A stretch of DNA of 64,000 nt from Oscillatoriaceae cyanobacterium M33_DOE_052 (GTDB lineage: Bacteria; Cyanobacteriota; Cyanobacteriia; Cyanobacteriales; Laspinemataceae), in contig DVDU01000219.1 in assembly GCA_015296065.1 (NCBI GenBank), positions 1 to 64,000 of the forward strand, in the 5' to 3' direction. The notes beneath the pieces are model-generated. The model worked only from the letters and a program-made list of their open reading frames with translations. It had not been told where the DNA came from and ran no database searches. Shown piece after piece: positions 42,438-52,012 of the stretch. The translations under genes were made by a program, and so were the position numbers. Each line of letters starts with the position of its first letter. The first letter of the stretch is position 1.

Positions 42438-42857
42438 ATGCCAAAGATGAAGGGTAAAGAACCGAGAAAGGGAAAGCGTATTGCTCCACCTCCACCATTG
42501 CCAAGTGCCCCTAATTATGATTTAGAACCACCGGTATTTTGTTTTCGGTATCTTGATAAAACTCACGGCTTAGATGGCTGTGATAAAGATGAGAAAGCGG
42601 CGTTGGTATCTACGTTGCACAAACTTAGTCAGTTATCTTGGAGACAGCTTAGGCTTGCACCCCGTCATGGCGTGGGGTACGAAATAATTGACCGCAATAG
42701 CTTCCGTGTGCCTATTCCCAGACACATTACTGAAGATGTCGATATCATCGCGTTCCGTTTTAGTGGTTTAAAACCAATGGTAGGTTATAGGGATGAAGAA
42801 ATTTTTCGGATTGTATGGCTAGATCGGTCTTTTGAGGTTTACGATCACGGAAATTAA
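42438..42857 (+). CDS. Putative toxin paired with the Panacea antitoxin
   Basis: 139 residues from ATG 42438, four bases after the antitoxin stop. After a basic Pro-rich N-terminus (~1-25), it reads FCFRYLDKTHGLDGC then AALVSTLHKLSQLSW, APRHGVGYEII, PIPRHITEDVDIIAFRFSG, MVGYRDEEIFRIVWLDRSFEVYDHG. The F(R/A)FSG-MVGYR-D-FxIxWLD arrangement loosely resembles RelE/HigB-like ribonucleases in topology, but I cannot name the family. The toxin role is inferred from position and pairing. It may act on mRNA or ribosomes, which is unproven. Confidence 0.65.
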   Translation: MPKMKGKEPRKGKRIAPPPPLPSAPNYDLEPPVFCFRYLDKTHGLDGCDKDEKAALVSTLHKLSQLSWRQLRLAPRHGVGYEIIDRNSFRVPIPRHITEDVDIIAFRFSGLKPMVGYRDEEIFRIVWLDRSFEVYDHGN

Positions 42858-42885
42858 GGAGATGTAGCCATAACCGTTAGGGATT

Positions 42886-43011
42886 ACAGCTTGTTCAACA
42901 TTAACTTAGTACAGCCCCCTCACCATAAATCCCTCTCCCATCCTTCGACTTCGCTCAGTCACCGGGGAGAGGGACTTTGAAGATGTCCCAAATTTTTTTA
43001 GAACAAGCTGT
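42886..43011. repeat. Inverted-repeat element between toxin and UbiB-like gene
   Basis: ACAGCTTGTTC (42886-42896) and GAACAAGCTGT (43001-43011) are perfect 11-base terminal inverted repeats. Inside lies a GTACAGCCCCCTCACC...GGGACTTTGAA palindrome related to 41889-41939 and 20641-20720, ending in a run of seven T bases. It sits between convergent genes and probably ends both transcripts. Confidence 0.75.
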
Positions 43012-43012
43012 A

Positions 43013-45046
43013 CTAGGCGGCGGGTTTGTTGCTGGCTGGGGGCAATGAGTGAATTGCCTCTAGTTGGGAGCTGTGTTTGCTGTTTATGCCGGTTCCGTGG
43101 GTTTCTGCTAATAATAACTGGCGGATGAGACGAGCGACTGCTCGTTGGGCTAAATTACTGGCGACTTGCTGCCCCAAACGCTGCACTTCTGGTTTCATCA
43201 AGATTTCTGGGACTTTCTGCGCCACTTTTATGGGGTCAAAACCGGGGGTTTGGCGGAGCATTTCCAATATCCTTTGGATACGATCGAGGTTTTCCCGATC
43301 GGCCTGGGACATGGGTTTTGGCTGTACTTCTAACCCGAACCACTCGCCGACCACAGAACGGGCATTTTGCAGGGCGTTTTGGGAAAGGACATCTACGTTT
43401 TTCACAATTTCAGCCACCAAGTAATCCCGGAGGAAATCGCCGCGCTCAGAAAACAAGTATTCTAGAGCCTGATTGAGGTTTTGGCTGAGGTCATAATCAT
43501 CGCTACTGCTGGCATTTTTGAGTAAATTTTCTAAGCGATTCCAGCGGAAAGAGCCATCTTTAAACAGTAAATCCCGCAGGGAGGAACGCAGCTCGGGAGC
43601 GGAGTCGGTGAGCAGACGTTTGGCCACATAGGGATAGGCTTTGCTGAGGACTTTAAACTCCGGATCCACATTGATAGCGATGCCTTCGAGGGTGACGAGG
43701 GAGCGGATGATTAAAGCATAGTAAGCGGGGACGCGGAAGGGATATTCATACATCACTTGGGAGAGTTCGTCGGTGATGCTTTTGAAGTTGAGTTCGGCGA
43801 CGCTGGAGCCGAGAGCGTTGTTGAAGACCCCGGCGAGGGCGGGGATGATGGGGGTGAGGTCGGTATCGGGGGTTAAAAATTCTAGTTTTACGTAGTCTTT
43901 GGCTAAGCCTTCAAAGTCGCGGTTAACTAGATGGACGACGGCTTCAATTAAGCCGTAGCGTTGATAGTCTTTGACTTGGCTCATCATGCCAAAATCGAGG
44001 TAGGCGAGTTTGCCGTCAGTGGTGGCGAGGAGGTTGCCGGGATGGGGGTCGGCGTGGAAAAAGCCGTGTTCTAGGAGCTGACGCAAGGAGCAGTTAACGC
44101 CAACTTCAATTAAATGGGTGGGGTCGATGCCTTGCTGGCGTAATTCTTCTAATTTGGTGAGTTTGGTGCCAGTTATCCACTCCATTGTCAGGACTTCGCG
44201 TCCGGTGTATTCCCAGTAGATTTTGGGGACGTAGATATCTGGGATGTGGCTGTAGAGTTGGCGAAATTGTTCGGCGTTGCGTCCTTCTTGGGTGTAGTCC
44301 ATTTCTTCATAGATGCGGGCGCCGAATTCGTCCATGATGCCTACGAGGTCGCTTTTGATGCGCTTTTTCCGGTTGTTGACCGCCCAGATGGCGAGCCTGC
44401 GCAGGATGTAAACATCGAGGGCCATGCTCTGGTTGAGTCCAGGACGCTGGACTTTGACGGCGACGGTTTCCCCGGTTTTGAGTTTGCCTTTGTACACTTG
44501 CCCGAGGGAGGCGGCGGCGACGGGGTTGGGGGAGAGTTCGGCGAAGATTTCTTCGGGGGGGGCGCCGAGTTCTTCTTCGATGAATTGGTAGGCGATCGCG
44601 TTGGCGAAAGGCGGGAGTTGGTCTTGCAGTTTGGTCAGCTCTTCCAGGTATGCTGGGGGCACCAAGTCCGGGCGAGTGGAGAGGGCCTGACCGATTTTAA
44701 TAAATGCCGGACCGAGTTGGGTCAGAGTTTGGCGGAATTGAGCAGCGCGGCGTTTTTGGTTGGTGCGGCTGCGTCCAGTTTTGCCATCCCACCAAATTCC
44801 CAGTGCGAAGCTAAGCAGGGGGAGGACGATCGTGAGGCGACGCCACCAGACTTGTAGGGGGCGACGGTCATAGTGGCGGGCGATCGCCTCTGGATCGTAA
44901 CGCAGGGCTGCCCCATCCTGCCTAACCGGGGGCATAGGACATTCCTCTACCGGTGGCACTGGTGTTGCCCGTACCGTTACCGTGGAACTGGGGGCAGTTG
45001 CTGACTTATAGTCTGTTGGGGGTGACTGTACTGTTTTAACCGTCAT
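43013..45046 (-). CDS. ABC1/UbiB-family atypical kinase
   Basis: 677 residues. FIKIGQALSTRPDLVP carries the KxGQ motif, VKVQRPG the nucleotide-loop lysine, HADPHPGNLL the catalytic-loop Asp and YLDFGMM the metal-binding DFG. This is the ABC1/ADCK/UbiB group, atypical kinases or ATPases needed for quinone synthesis in bacteria and for plastoquinone and lipid homeostasis in plastids. An N-terminal ~45-residue Pro/Thr-rich tail is poorly conserved. A second member lies 80 bases upstream on the same strand, so both may be co-expressed. Confidence 0.92.
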   Translation of the reverse strand: MTVKTVQSPPTDYKSATAPSSTVTVRATPVPPVEECPMPPVRQDGAALRYDPEAIARHYDRRPLQVWWRRLTIVLPLLSFALGIWWDGKTGRSRTNQKRRAAQFRQTLTQLGPAFIKIGQALSTRPDLVPPAYLEELTKLQDQLPPFANAIAYQFIEEELGAPPEEIFAELSPNPVAAASLGQVYKGKLKTGETVAVKVQRPGLNQSMALDVYILRRLAIWAVNNRKKRIKSDLVGIMDEFGARIYEEMDYTQEGRNAEQFRQLYSHIPDIYVPKIYWEYTGREVLTMEWITGTKLTKLEELRQQGIDPTHLIEVGVNCSLRQLLEHGFFHADPHPGNLLATTDGKLAYLDFGMMSQVKDYQRYGLIEAVVHLVNRDFEGLAKDYVKLEFLTPDTDLTPIIPALAGVFNNALGSSVAELNFKSITDELSQVMYEYPFRVPAYYALIIRSLVTLEGIAINVDPEFKVLSKAYPYVAKRLLTDSAPELRSSLRDLLFKDGSFRWNRLENLLKNASSSDDYDLSQNLNQALEYLFSERGDFLRDYLVAEIVKNVDVLSQNALQNARSVVGEWFGLEVQPKPMSQADRENLDRIQRILEMLRQTPGFDPIKVAQKVPEILMKPEVQRLGQQVASNLAQRAVARLIRQLLLAETHGTGINSKHSSQLEAIHSLPPASNKPAA

Positions 45047-45126
45047 CTATCTAACACCAAGTAGGGGAACGACTTCATATATTTTAACAATCTGCCACAA
45101 ATTCACGGTGTGGATTTCCCGCCAGA

Positions 45127-46905
45127 TCAGGATTCTTGGCGGTAAATCCAAGTTTCTGCCCGGTTGGCGATCGCCGCCAAAATTTCCTGGATGAGGCGGT
45201 GAGCTTCTGGTTTTAACAACAGGGGCATCAGGGTAGAAACTGATTTGATATCAGGACTGTAAGCTGCCGCGATCGCCCCCAAAATTTTTTCAATTGGATG
45301 AGCGGGCACGGGATTTTTCATATCATATTTGGGCTCAGTTGTCAACCCCAGCAACACAGTAATTTTTGTGACATTAACCGCGAAAATAGTTTCCAAATCA
45401 GCGACTAATTCAGCAATAACAGCTCGCCGCAACGGAGCCCCTTCGCGAGAGTCGAGAAAATCCAAGCCGCTGGCGAGAAGACTGGACACATCCCCCGCAT
45501 CAGACCGGAGGGCATTTTGCAGTAAATCATCAAGCAGATGCCATTGAATTTGCCCTTTTTTCAGGAGCAATTCTTGTAAGCAGGTGCGGAATTCCGGGGA
45601 TGGTTCCGTGAGGAAACGTCTGGCGATATAGGGATAGCTATTGGTGAGGGGTTGAAAACTCGGATTAATGTTGAGAGCGATCCCTTCTAAGGTGGCGAAA
45701 CTGCGGAAAATCAGTAGGTAATAGGTAGGGAGACGAAAGGGATATTTGTAAATCAGGGGGGAGAGCTTTTCAATGATGCTTTTAAAGCCGAATTCCGTGA
45801 TAGTGGCACCCAAAACGTTGCCAAAGACTTCGGCGAATTCGGGAATGAGGGGTTGGAGGTCAGTATCTGGGGGTAAAAATCCCAGTTTGATGTAATCTGT
45901 GCCTAGGGAGTCAAAGTCACCGGTGAGGATATGGATGACAGATTCCAGGAGCCGATCGCGGTAGTATGGCGTGACTTCACTCATCATGCCAAAATCCAAA
46001 TAAGCCAATTTCCCCCCTGGGGTTGCCAGCAAATTGCCTGGGTGGGGGTCAGCGTGGAAAAAACCCCCTTCTAAAAGCTGCCTCATGGAACAGGCAAACC
46101 CCAATTCCACAAAATAAGCCCCATCTAACCCCCAAGCAGCCATAGTTTCCCGCTGGGTTAATTTCACGCCCTCAATCCATTCCATCGTCAGCACCCGCAC
46201 ACCGGAATATTGCCAATAAATCCGGGGGGCAGTAATATTTTTATCATCCCCATAAAGCGCCGCAAACCTTTCCGCGTTGCGGCCTTCATTGGCATAGTCC
46301 ATTTCTTCAAATAACCGGGCGGCTAACTCATCAATAATCCCCACTAAGTCACTGCGGACAAACCAGATAGATGCTTGAGCCCAAGCGCCGAATCCCCGGA
46401 GGATGTAAATATCCAGAGAAATGATATCTTTTAATCCGGGGCGCTGTATCTTTACCGCCACGTCTTCGCCAGTTTTGAGCTGGGCTTTGTAAACCTGGCC
46501 GAGGGAGGCAGCGGCCACGGGAGTCTCACTAAGTTCGGCGTAAATAGCTGGCCAAGGATAGCCTAATTCGGCTTTGATGATATCATAAGCTATTTCATTA
46601 GGAAAAGCTGGTAATTGGTCTTGTAAATTAGCTAATTCTTCTAAATAAACTGGGGGGATGACATCAGGGCGACAGGAGAGAATTTGTCCCAATTTAATAA
46701 AAGTTGAGCCCAGTTCTGTAAGTTTGTGGCGCAATTGGCGGGCACGAGCCACCTGATGACGTGGTTGGAGACGACGCCAAAACCAATCCCAAACCAAGCC
46801 GAGGGCAAAGCTGCTGAATGAGATTAAAATGGCCAAGGTGCGGACCCAGACGGAGAGGGGACGCTGGCGGTAGATATGGGTCAGGGCGGCGGAATCGTAC
46901 TGCAA
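45127..46905 (-). CDS. ABC1/UbiB-family atypical kinase, second copy
   Basis: 592 residues. FIKLGQILSCRPDVIP, AVKIQRPGLK, HADPHPGNLLATPGG and YLDFGMMSEV repeat all motifs of the neighbouring gene. The two are clearly diverged paralogues, not a recent duplication. Residues ~15-40 include a hydrophobic segment. Its 5' end overlaps the outer, unused part of the recN frame on the other strand but not the recN start chosen here. The expected role is quinone or lipid homeostasis in the membrane; the division of work between the two is unknown. Confidence 0.92.
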   Translation of the reverse strand: MQYDSAALTHIYRQRPLSVWVRTLAILISFSSFALGLVWDWFWRRLQPRHQVARARQLRHKLTELGSTFIKLGQILSCRPDVIPPVYLEELANLQDQLPAFPNEIAYDIIKAELGYPWPAIYAELSETPVAAASLGQVYKAQLKTGEDVAVKIQRPGLKDIISLDIYILRGFGAWAQASIWFVRSDLVGIIDELAARLFEEMDYANEGRNAERFAALYGDDKNITAPRIYWQYSGVRVLTMEWIEGVKLTQRETMAAWGLDGAYFVELGFACSMRQLLEGGFFHADPHPGNLLATPGGKLAYLDFGMMSEVTPYYRDRLLESVIHILTGDFDSLGTDYIKLGFLPPDTDLQPLIPEFAEVFGNVLGATITEFGFKSIIEKLSPLIYKYPFRLPTYYLLIFRSFATLEGIALNINPSFQPLTNSYPYIARRFLTEPSPEFRTCLQELLLKKGQIQWHLLDDLLQNALRSDAGDVSSLLASGLDFLDSREGAPLRRAVIAELVADLETIFAVNVTKITVLLGLTTEPKYDMKNPVPAHPIEKILGAIAAAYSPDIKSVSTLMPLLLKPEAHRLIQEILAAIANRAETWIYRQES

Positions 46906-47028
46906 TGGTCTCTGCGTGAATTGGGTTGCAGTTATGATATCAAATCCGCAGGGAGAAAACTTTCCCGTTTGGCCTTTTTGGCTTATAAACTGATGGTGGT
47001 ATCTGTGGAAGGAGCTAATCCTGAGCCT

Positions 47029-48888
47029 ATGCTTGTCCTGTTGCGGATTGAAAATTTTGCCCTCATCGACAGGCTCGAGCTGGAATTTGGCAGCGGTTTG
47101 AACGTGCTAACCGGGGAGACGGGGGCGGGAAAGTCGATTATTTTGGATGCCCTGGATGCGGTTTTGGGGGGAAAGGTGACGTTGCGGGCGGTCCGTAGTG
47201 GGACGGAAAGGGCGTTAATTGAGGCAACGTTTGAATGTGGCTTTGAGATGGCGTCCTGGGTGAGGCAACAGGAAATTGAGTTACTGGATGGCAATTTGCT
47301 GGTGGTGAGCCGGGAAATGGTGGCGAGTCGCTCTGGGGGGATGCGGAGCCGATCGCGCCTGAATGGCATTTTGGTGAACCGGCAAATGATGGATCAACTG
47401 CGCGATCGCCTGGTAGAAATCACCGCCCAAGGACAAACCGTACAATTAGGACAACCAGCGCGTCAGCGGGAGTGGTTAGATGCGTTTGGCGGACCGCGAC
47501 TGGCACAGCAGCGGCAAATTGTGGCGCGCATTTACGCCGAATGCACCCGGTGGCTGCAAGCGGTAGAAAATCGCCGCCAGTCGGAGCAGCAGCGGTTGCA
47601 ACGTCTGGACTTATTGCAATATCAGCTCCAAGAGCTGACCCAAGCAGGTTTGGCAGACCCGGAAGAATTGCAATACCTAGAAGCAGAACGCCAGCGCCTG
47701 AGTCATGTGGTAGAATTACAACAGCAAAGCTATCAAGCCTATCAACTCCTTTATCAAAATGATAGCGATGGGCCAGCAGCAGCGGACTTGCTCGGACAGG
47801 TGGAGTCTGTCCTCAGCGATATGGTGCAGTATGACGGCCAGCTGCAGCCAGTTTTGGAGATGGTAAAAGATGCTCTGGCCCAAGCGAGCGAGGCGGGTTT
47901 ACGGTTGAGCAGTTATAGTGGCAGTTTGGAAACGGATCCGGAGCGCTTGGAGGAAGTGGAGGAGCGCATTGTCCAATTGAAGCAAATTTGCCGCAAATAT
48001 GGGCCGACTCTGAAAGAGGCGATCGCCTACTCGGAGCGAGTCGAAACCGAGTTGGAAGCACTGACAAACCCAGGAGAGTCTTTGGAGTCACTGGAGCAAA
48101 AGTATTTCGCCTGCAAACAGCAGCTAGACGCGGCTTGCAGCCAGCTTACCCAAATGCGCCACAGTGCCGCTGCAGCTTTAGAGTCAAGGTTGGTGGAAGA
48201 ATTGCGCCCTCTGGCAATGGATAAAGTCCAATTTCAAGTGCAAATTACACCCACTGAAGCCAATAGCACTGGTGCTGACCAAATTGTGTTTTTATTTAGT
48301 GCTAACCCTGGCGAACAGGTGCAACCCCTGAGCCAAACTGCTTCCGGTGGGGAAATGAGCCGGTTTCTTTTGGCTTTGAAAGCCTGTTTTTCTCAAAGGG
48401 GTAGGGGCGAAGCATCCCGAGGAGAGGTGGTCGGTTTAACCCCAGAACTAGAATCAGAATGCTTTGCCCCTACGGGTACATTGGTGTTTGATGAAATTGA
48501 TGTGGGGGTGTCGGGGAAAGTGGCGGCGGCGATCGCGGAGAAACTGTACCAACTCTCGCAACACCAGCAAGTCCTATTCGTGACGCACCAGCCGATGGTA
48601 GCAGCAATAGCCGACCATCATTTCCGCGTCGCCAAGCAAGTCATCGACACCATCATCCCCCCCAGTAATGGCGTCACTGCTCCCGACAGTCCCGATAGCC
48701 AAGAACGCACGGTGGTGCGGGTGGCATCTTTGGTGAATTCCCAGCGGCGGGAAGAACTGGCGCAAATGGCTGGGGGTAACTCGGAAGGGGAGGCGATCGC
48801 TTGGGCTGAGTCCCTGCTGGCGCAAGCCGCACAAATGCGCCGCATATCAAAAATCGCTGACTCTACTGATGACCCCACGAAAATCTAA
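47029..48888 (+). CDS. recN: DNA repair protein RecN, with an in-frame insertion
   Basis: 620 residues from ATG 47029 (MLVLLRIENFALIDR); AAGGAG lies upstream, and earlier in-frame ATGs overlap the divergent gene. Walker A GETGAGKS at 29-36; two coiled-coil arms (~150-420); signature ASGGEMSRFLLALK near 439; Walker B TLVFDEIDVGVSG near 484; THQPMVAA near 519. RecN is an SMC-like ATPase that works on broken DNA with RecA. Between the signature and Walker B lies an extra ~25-residue stretch encoded by a palindromic element at 48401-48473, which most RecN proteins lack. The frame is intact, so the protein is probably still made. Confidence 0.92.
   Translation: MLVLLRIENFALIDRLELEFGSGLNVLTGETGAGKSIILDALDAVLGGKVTLRAVRSGTERALIEATFECGFEMASWVRQQEIELLDGNLLVVSREMVASRSGGMRSRSRLNGILVNRQMMDQLRDRLVEITAQGQTVQLGQPARQREWLDAFGGPRLAQQRQIVARIYAECTRWLQAVENRRQSEQQRLQRLDLLQYQLQELTQAGLADPEELQYLEAERQRLSHVVELQQQSYQAYQLLYQNDSDGPAAADLLGQVESVLSDMVQYDGQLQPVLEMVKDALAQASEAGLRLSSYSGSLETDPERLEEVEERIVQLKQICRKYGPTLKEAIAYSERVETELEALTNPGESLESLEQKYFACKQQLDAACSQLTQMRHSAAAALESRLVEELRPLAMDKVQFQVQITPTEANSTGADQIVFLFSANPGEQVQPLSQTASGGEMSRFLLALKACFSQRGRGEASRGEVVGLTPELESECFAPTGTLVFDEIDVGVSGKVAAAIAEKLYQLSQHQQVLFVTHQPMVAAIADHHFRVAKQVIDTIIPPSNGVTAPDSPDSQERTVVRVASLVNSQRREELAQMAGGNSEGEAIAWAESLLAQAAQMRRISKIADSTDDPTKI
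48401..48473. mobile_element. GTAGGGGC palindromic element inserted inside recN
   Basis: GTAGGGGCGAAGCAT and ATGCTTTGCCCCTAC are inverted with 14 of 15 matches. The frame stays open across the element, which adds residues such as GRGEASRGEVVGLTPELE between two catalytic motifs. The arms match the element at 29359-29438 in their first eight bases. Confidence 0.8.
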
Positions 48889-49185
48889 TGCCACAATGGA
48901 GAGCAAGCTCTTACATTTACTCCTTGCACAGCAAGGCGGGCGAGAGCGTGTTATCACTATATACATTCAACCGGTAAATTTAACCACCACTAAGGTTAAG
49001 GTGGGTGGGTCTCGGCGAAGTGAAAAATCGATATGCGATCCACCAACATCTACCAATCTGACGACAAGGAGAGTAAACTGGGGAGGAGTATAGGGTCTGC
49101 GCCGCTTACTCGGCAACAAATGCTATCGCCTTCCTGGTTGCTCTCAGTTCTCTGAGTACAGGTCTGGACTAAAGAGTAAAGATCT
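48889..49185. promoter_or_regulatory. Upstream region of the adenylate cyclase
   Basis: 297 bases with GTTAAGGTGGGTGG near 48992 and GGTAAATTTAACCACC near 48974, which partly repeat each other. There is no clear -10/-35 pair. AAAGAGTAAAGATCT precedes the start. No gene is visible. Confidence 0.4.
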
Positions 49186-51843
49186 ATGACAGCTGCATCT
49201 CCGAATCATCAGTGGGACCACAATGGCGGCACCGTCATTGATGTGACTCCCCAAGTAGAAGCCAAAAATATGCGCTCCCAGTCTGCCCCCAAACAGGCTG
49301 CATCTACTCATGCCAGTAGTGGTGCAAGCAGTGCTGCAAGCAGTGCATTGACCACTACACAAGGGACTTTTTCGGCGTTTCTCGCCCCTCTCACCCAGGA
49401 CACTTTCAAAAAAGTAGTTACGGATGTAGAGAGTAAACTCCAGGTTGTAAATCAAACCCTGTCCATGTTGGACAGCCTGCTGGATTCTCAGGGTTTTGAC
49501 TCGATTCTGGATGAGATGCTGCGCTCTATTACCCTGAAAACTGGGGAATTACTGGCGGCAGACCGCACGACAATTTTTTTATTAGATGAGGAAAAGAACG
49601 AACTTTGGTCGATCGTGGCGAAGGGCGAAGGTGGGGGCACCTTAGAAATTAGAATCCCCGCTGACAAAGGTATCGCCGGGGAAGTGGCCACATTAAAAAC
49701 TGTAGTTAACATCCCGTTTGATTTTTTTGATGACCCCCGCTCCGCTGAATCGAAAAAGTTTTACAAAAAAAGTGGCTATCGCACCTATACCATGCTCTGC
49801 TTGCCCTTGTTGAGCGAAAAAGGTGAGTTGGTGGCAGTGGTGCAATTACTTAACAAGCTCAAGAAAGTCCATGACGTAGAAGCTCCCTTGTGCGACAAAA
49901 TCGACACAAAAGGCTTCTCGGAGGAAGACGAGCGGGTGTTTGAGGAGTTTGCCCCCTCGATTCGCTTGATTCTGGAGTCTTCCCGCTCTTTCTATAAGGC
50001 ATCCCAGCGGCAGCGGGCGGCAGCGGCCCTGATGGCGGCGACTCAATCTTTGAGTAAGAGCAGCCTTGACCTGGAAGAAACCCTCCGCCGGGTGATGGAT
50101 GAAGCGAAGCAGCTTATGAATGCCGATCGTAGCACCCTGTGGCTGATCGACCATGACCGAAATGAGCTGTGGACGAAAATCCCCATTGGCGGCGTGCTAA
50201 AAGAGCTGCGCATTCCTAGAAGTGCGGGTTTTGCAGGGCAAGTGGCCGTCAGCGGCGAGCCTTTAAACATCGCTTTTGACTTGTACGACCATCCCGGCTC
50301 GGAGACATCGAAAAAAACCGACAAAACCACCGGATACAGGACTTGCAGTTTGCTATGTATGCCGGTGTTTAACGGGGATGGCGAGTTAATTGGGGTGACG
50401 CAGCTACTGAATAAAAAGAAACAGGGTGATTTCCCGCCTTATGATGCCAGTACATGGCCGGAGGCTCCCGAATGCTGGAAAGCTAGTTTTAACCGCGCCG
50501 ACCAAGAGTTTATGGAGGCGTTTAACACCCAAGCCGGGGTGGCTTTGCAAAATGCCAAGTTGTTCGCCACGGTGAAACAGCAAGAACAGCTGCAGAGAGA
50601 CATCCTCCGCAGTCTCAGCAACGGGGTCATCTCTACGGATAAAAAGGGCATCGTTATTTCTGCGAATGAAACGGCAAGAAAGTTGCTGGGGTTGGCAGAA
50701 GCCGATCGGCTCGAAGGGACAGCGATGGCAGACATGATTGCCATCAAAGAGGCGGAATTTGCCCAGCGGTTCAAGGCGGCTTTGGAACCTAGCGAGGAAA
50801 AATCCCGCAACCAGTATTATCCGGAGCAAACTCTCCTGGCGAAAAACGGTGAGGAACACAGCGTCAACCTGTCGATTAATTCGATCGTCGATGCCAATGA
50901 TGCCAAAAACGTCTATGGTGCCCTCGTGGTCATCGATGACATCAGCGATGAAAAGCGGCTCAAGAGTACCATGTACCGTTACATGACCCAAGAAGTGGCC
51001 GAAGCGCTCCTCGCCAGCGGGGAGACCGGGTTAGGCGGCAAGAAAAAAGATGTCTCTGTGCTGTTCTCTGATATTCGCAGCTACACCACCTTGACGGAAA
51101 AACTCAGTGCCGAAGAAGTGGTGGATATGCTTAATGAATACTTCGAGCGCATGGTGGATGCCGTCTTTAAGTACAAAGGCACTCTGGATAAATACATCGG
51201 GGATGCTTTGATGGCGGTTTTCGGTTCTCCCCTGCCTCTGGCGGACCACGAGTGGTGTTCCGTGCAAACCGCTGTGGATATGCGCCTGCGTCTGGCTCAA
51301 TTCAATGCCGAACGCAAAGCCGCCGGGAAGATGCAAATCAGCATCGGTATCGGGATCCACGCTGATGAAGTGGTCAGCGGTAACATCGGCTCCAGCAAGC
51401 GGATGGAACTGACCAGTATCGGCGATGGCGTCAACCTCGCCTCCCGCCTAGAAGGCACCAGCAAGATGTATGGCACCGACATCGTGATTAGCCAAAAAAC
51501 CTATGAAAAATGCCAGGATAAAATCTGGGCGCGGGAACTCGACTTTATCACTGTCAAAGGCAAAAGCGAGCCGGTGAAAATCTATGAACTGGTGGGTCTC
51601 CGTTCTGGTCCCCTCGGTGCTGACCTCACCCAGAAGCAGCATGACCTGATCGGGCATTACCACCAAGGACGGAATTATTATCTCAAACGGCAGTTTGCTG
51701 GTGCTTTGCGGGAGTTCGGACAAGTGCTGGAACTTGACCCGAAAAACAAAGGCGCCTCCCTGCATATGGAGCGCTGCCAGCATTTCCTCGTTTCCCCACC
51801 AGGAGATGACTGGAATGGGGTCGAGAAGCTGACGGAAAAGTAG
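49186..51843 (+). CDS. GAF-GAF-PAS class III adenylate cyclase
   Basis: 885 residues. Two GAF domains (~95-270 and ~285-460, each with the ADR(S/T)T(I/L)(F/W)L and YRT(Y/C)(T/S)(M/L)LC(L/M)P motifs), a PAS domain (~475-590), then the cyclase domain (~610-800). The metal aspartates are Asp629 (FSDI) and Asp673 (IGDA), and the transition-state pair is Asn750 and Arg754 (GVNLASR). Lys in LDKYIGD fits adenine specificity, so the product is probably cAMP. A TPR-like tail (~815-870) ends the protein. GAF domains in such cyclases bind cyclic nucleotides and give positive feedback. It is soluble, with no membrane helix. An inactive paralogue follows 170 bases downstream. Confidence 0.92.
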   Translation: MTAASPNHQWDHNGGTVIDVTPQVEAKNMRSQSAPKQAASTHASSGASSAASSALTTTQGTFSAFLAPLTQDTFKKVVTDVESKLQVVNQTLSMLDSLLDSQGFDSILDEMLRSITLKTGELLAADRTTIFLLDEEKNELWSIVAKGEGGGTLEIRIPADKGIAGEVATLKTVVNIPFDFFDDPRSAESKKFYKKSGYRTYTMLCLPLLSEKGELVAVVQLLNKLKKVHDVEAPLCDKIDTKGFSEEDERVFEEFAPSIRLILESSRSFYKASQRQRAAAALMAATQSLSKSSLDLEETLRRVMDEAKQLMNADRSTLWLIDHDRNELWTKIPIGGVLKELRIPRSAGFAGQVAVSGEPLNIAFDLYDHPGSETSKKTDKTTGYRTCSLLCMPVFNGDGELIGVTQLLNKKKQGDFPPYDASTWPEAPECWKASFNRADQEFMEAFNTQAGVALQNAKLFATVKQQEQLQRDILRSLSNGVISTDKKGIVISANETARKLLGLAEADRLEGTAMADMIAIKEAEFAQRFKAALEPSEEKSRNQYYPEQTLLAKNGEEHSVNLSINSIVDANDAKNVYGALVVIDDISDEKRLKSTMYRYMTQEVAEALLASGETGLGGKKKDVSVLFSDIRSYTTLTEKLSAEEVVDMLNEYFERMVDAVFKYKGTLDKYIGDALMAVFGSPLPLADHEWCSVQTAVDMRLRLAQFNAERKAAGKMQISIGIGIHADEVVSGNIGSSKRMELTSIGDGVNLASRLEGTSKMYGTDIVISQKTYEKCQDKIWARELDFITVKGKSEPVKIYELVGLRSGPLGADLTQKQHDLIGHYHQGRNYYLKRQFAGALREFGQVLELDPKNKGASLHMERCQHFLVSPPGDDWNGVEKLTEK

Positions 51844-52012
51844 TATCCTAGGTTGGATCCGGTCCGGTGGTTTGGGAACTGAGTCAGGGATTTTGTGCGG
51901 CCTGCGCCCGGAATTTTTGTGGACCCGCACTTACAGCCCCACCGGCGAGACAGACCCCTGACCCCCACCCCCCATCGGGATAGCCAAAGCACAACTCTAG
52001 TTAGTAATTTCT

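Noticed and set aside
44246-44857. 203-codon plus-strand frame, Phe/Gly/Glu-rich
   Set aside because: Antisense shadow of the first UbiB/ABC1 kinase, whose motifs prove the minus-strand frame.
46876-47028. 51-codon N-terminal extension of RecN
   Set aside because: Overlaps the divergent kinase gene, and RecN proteins normally begin at the LRIENFALID motif.
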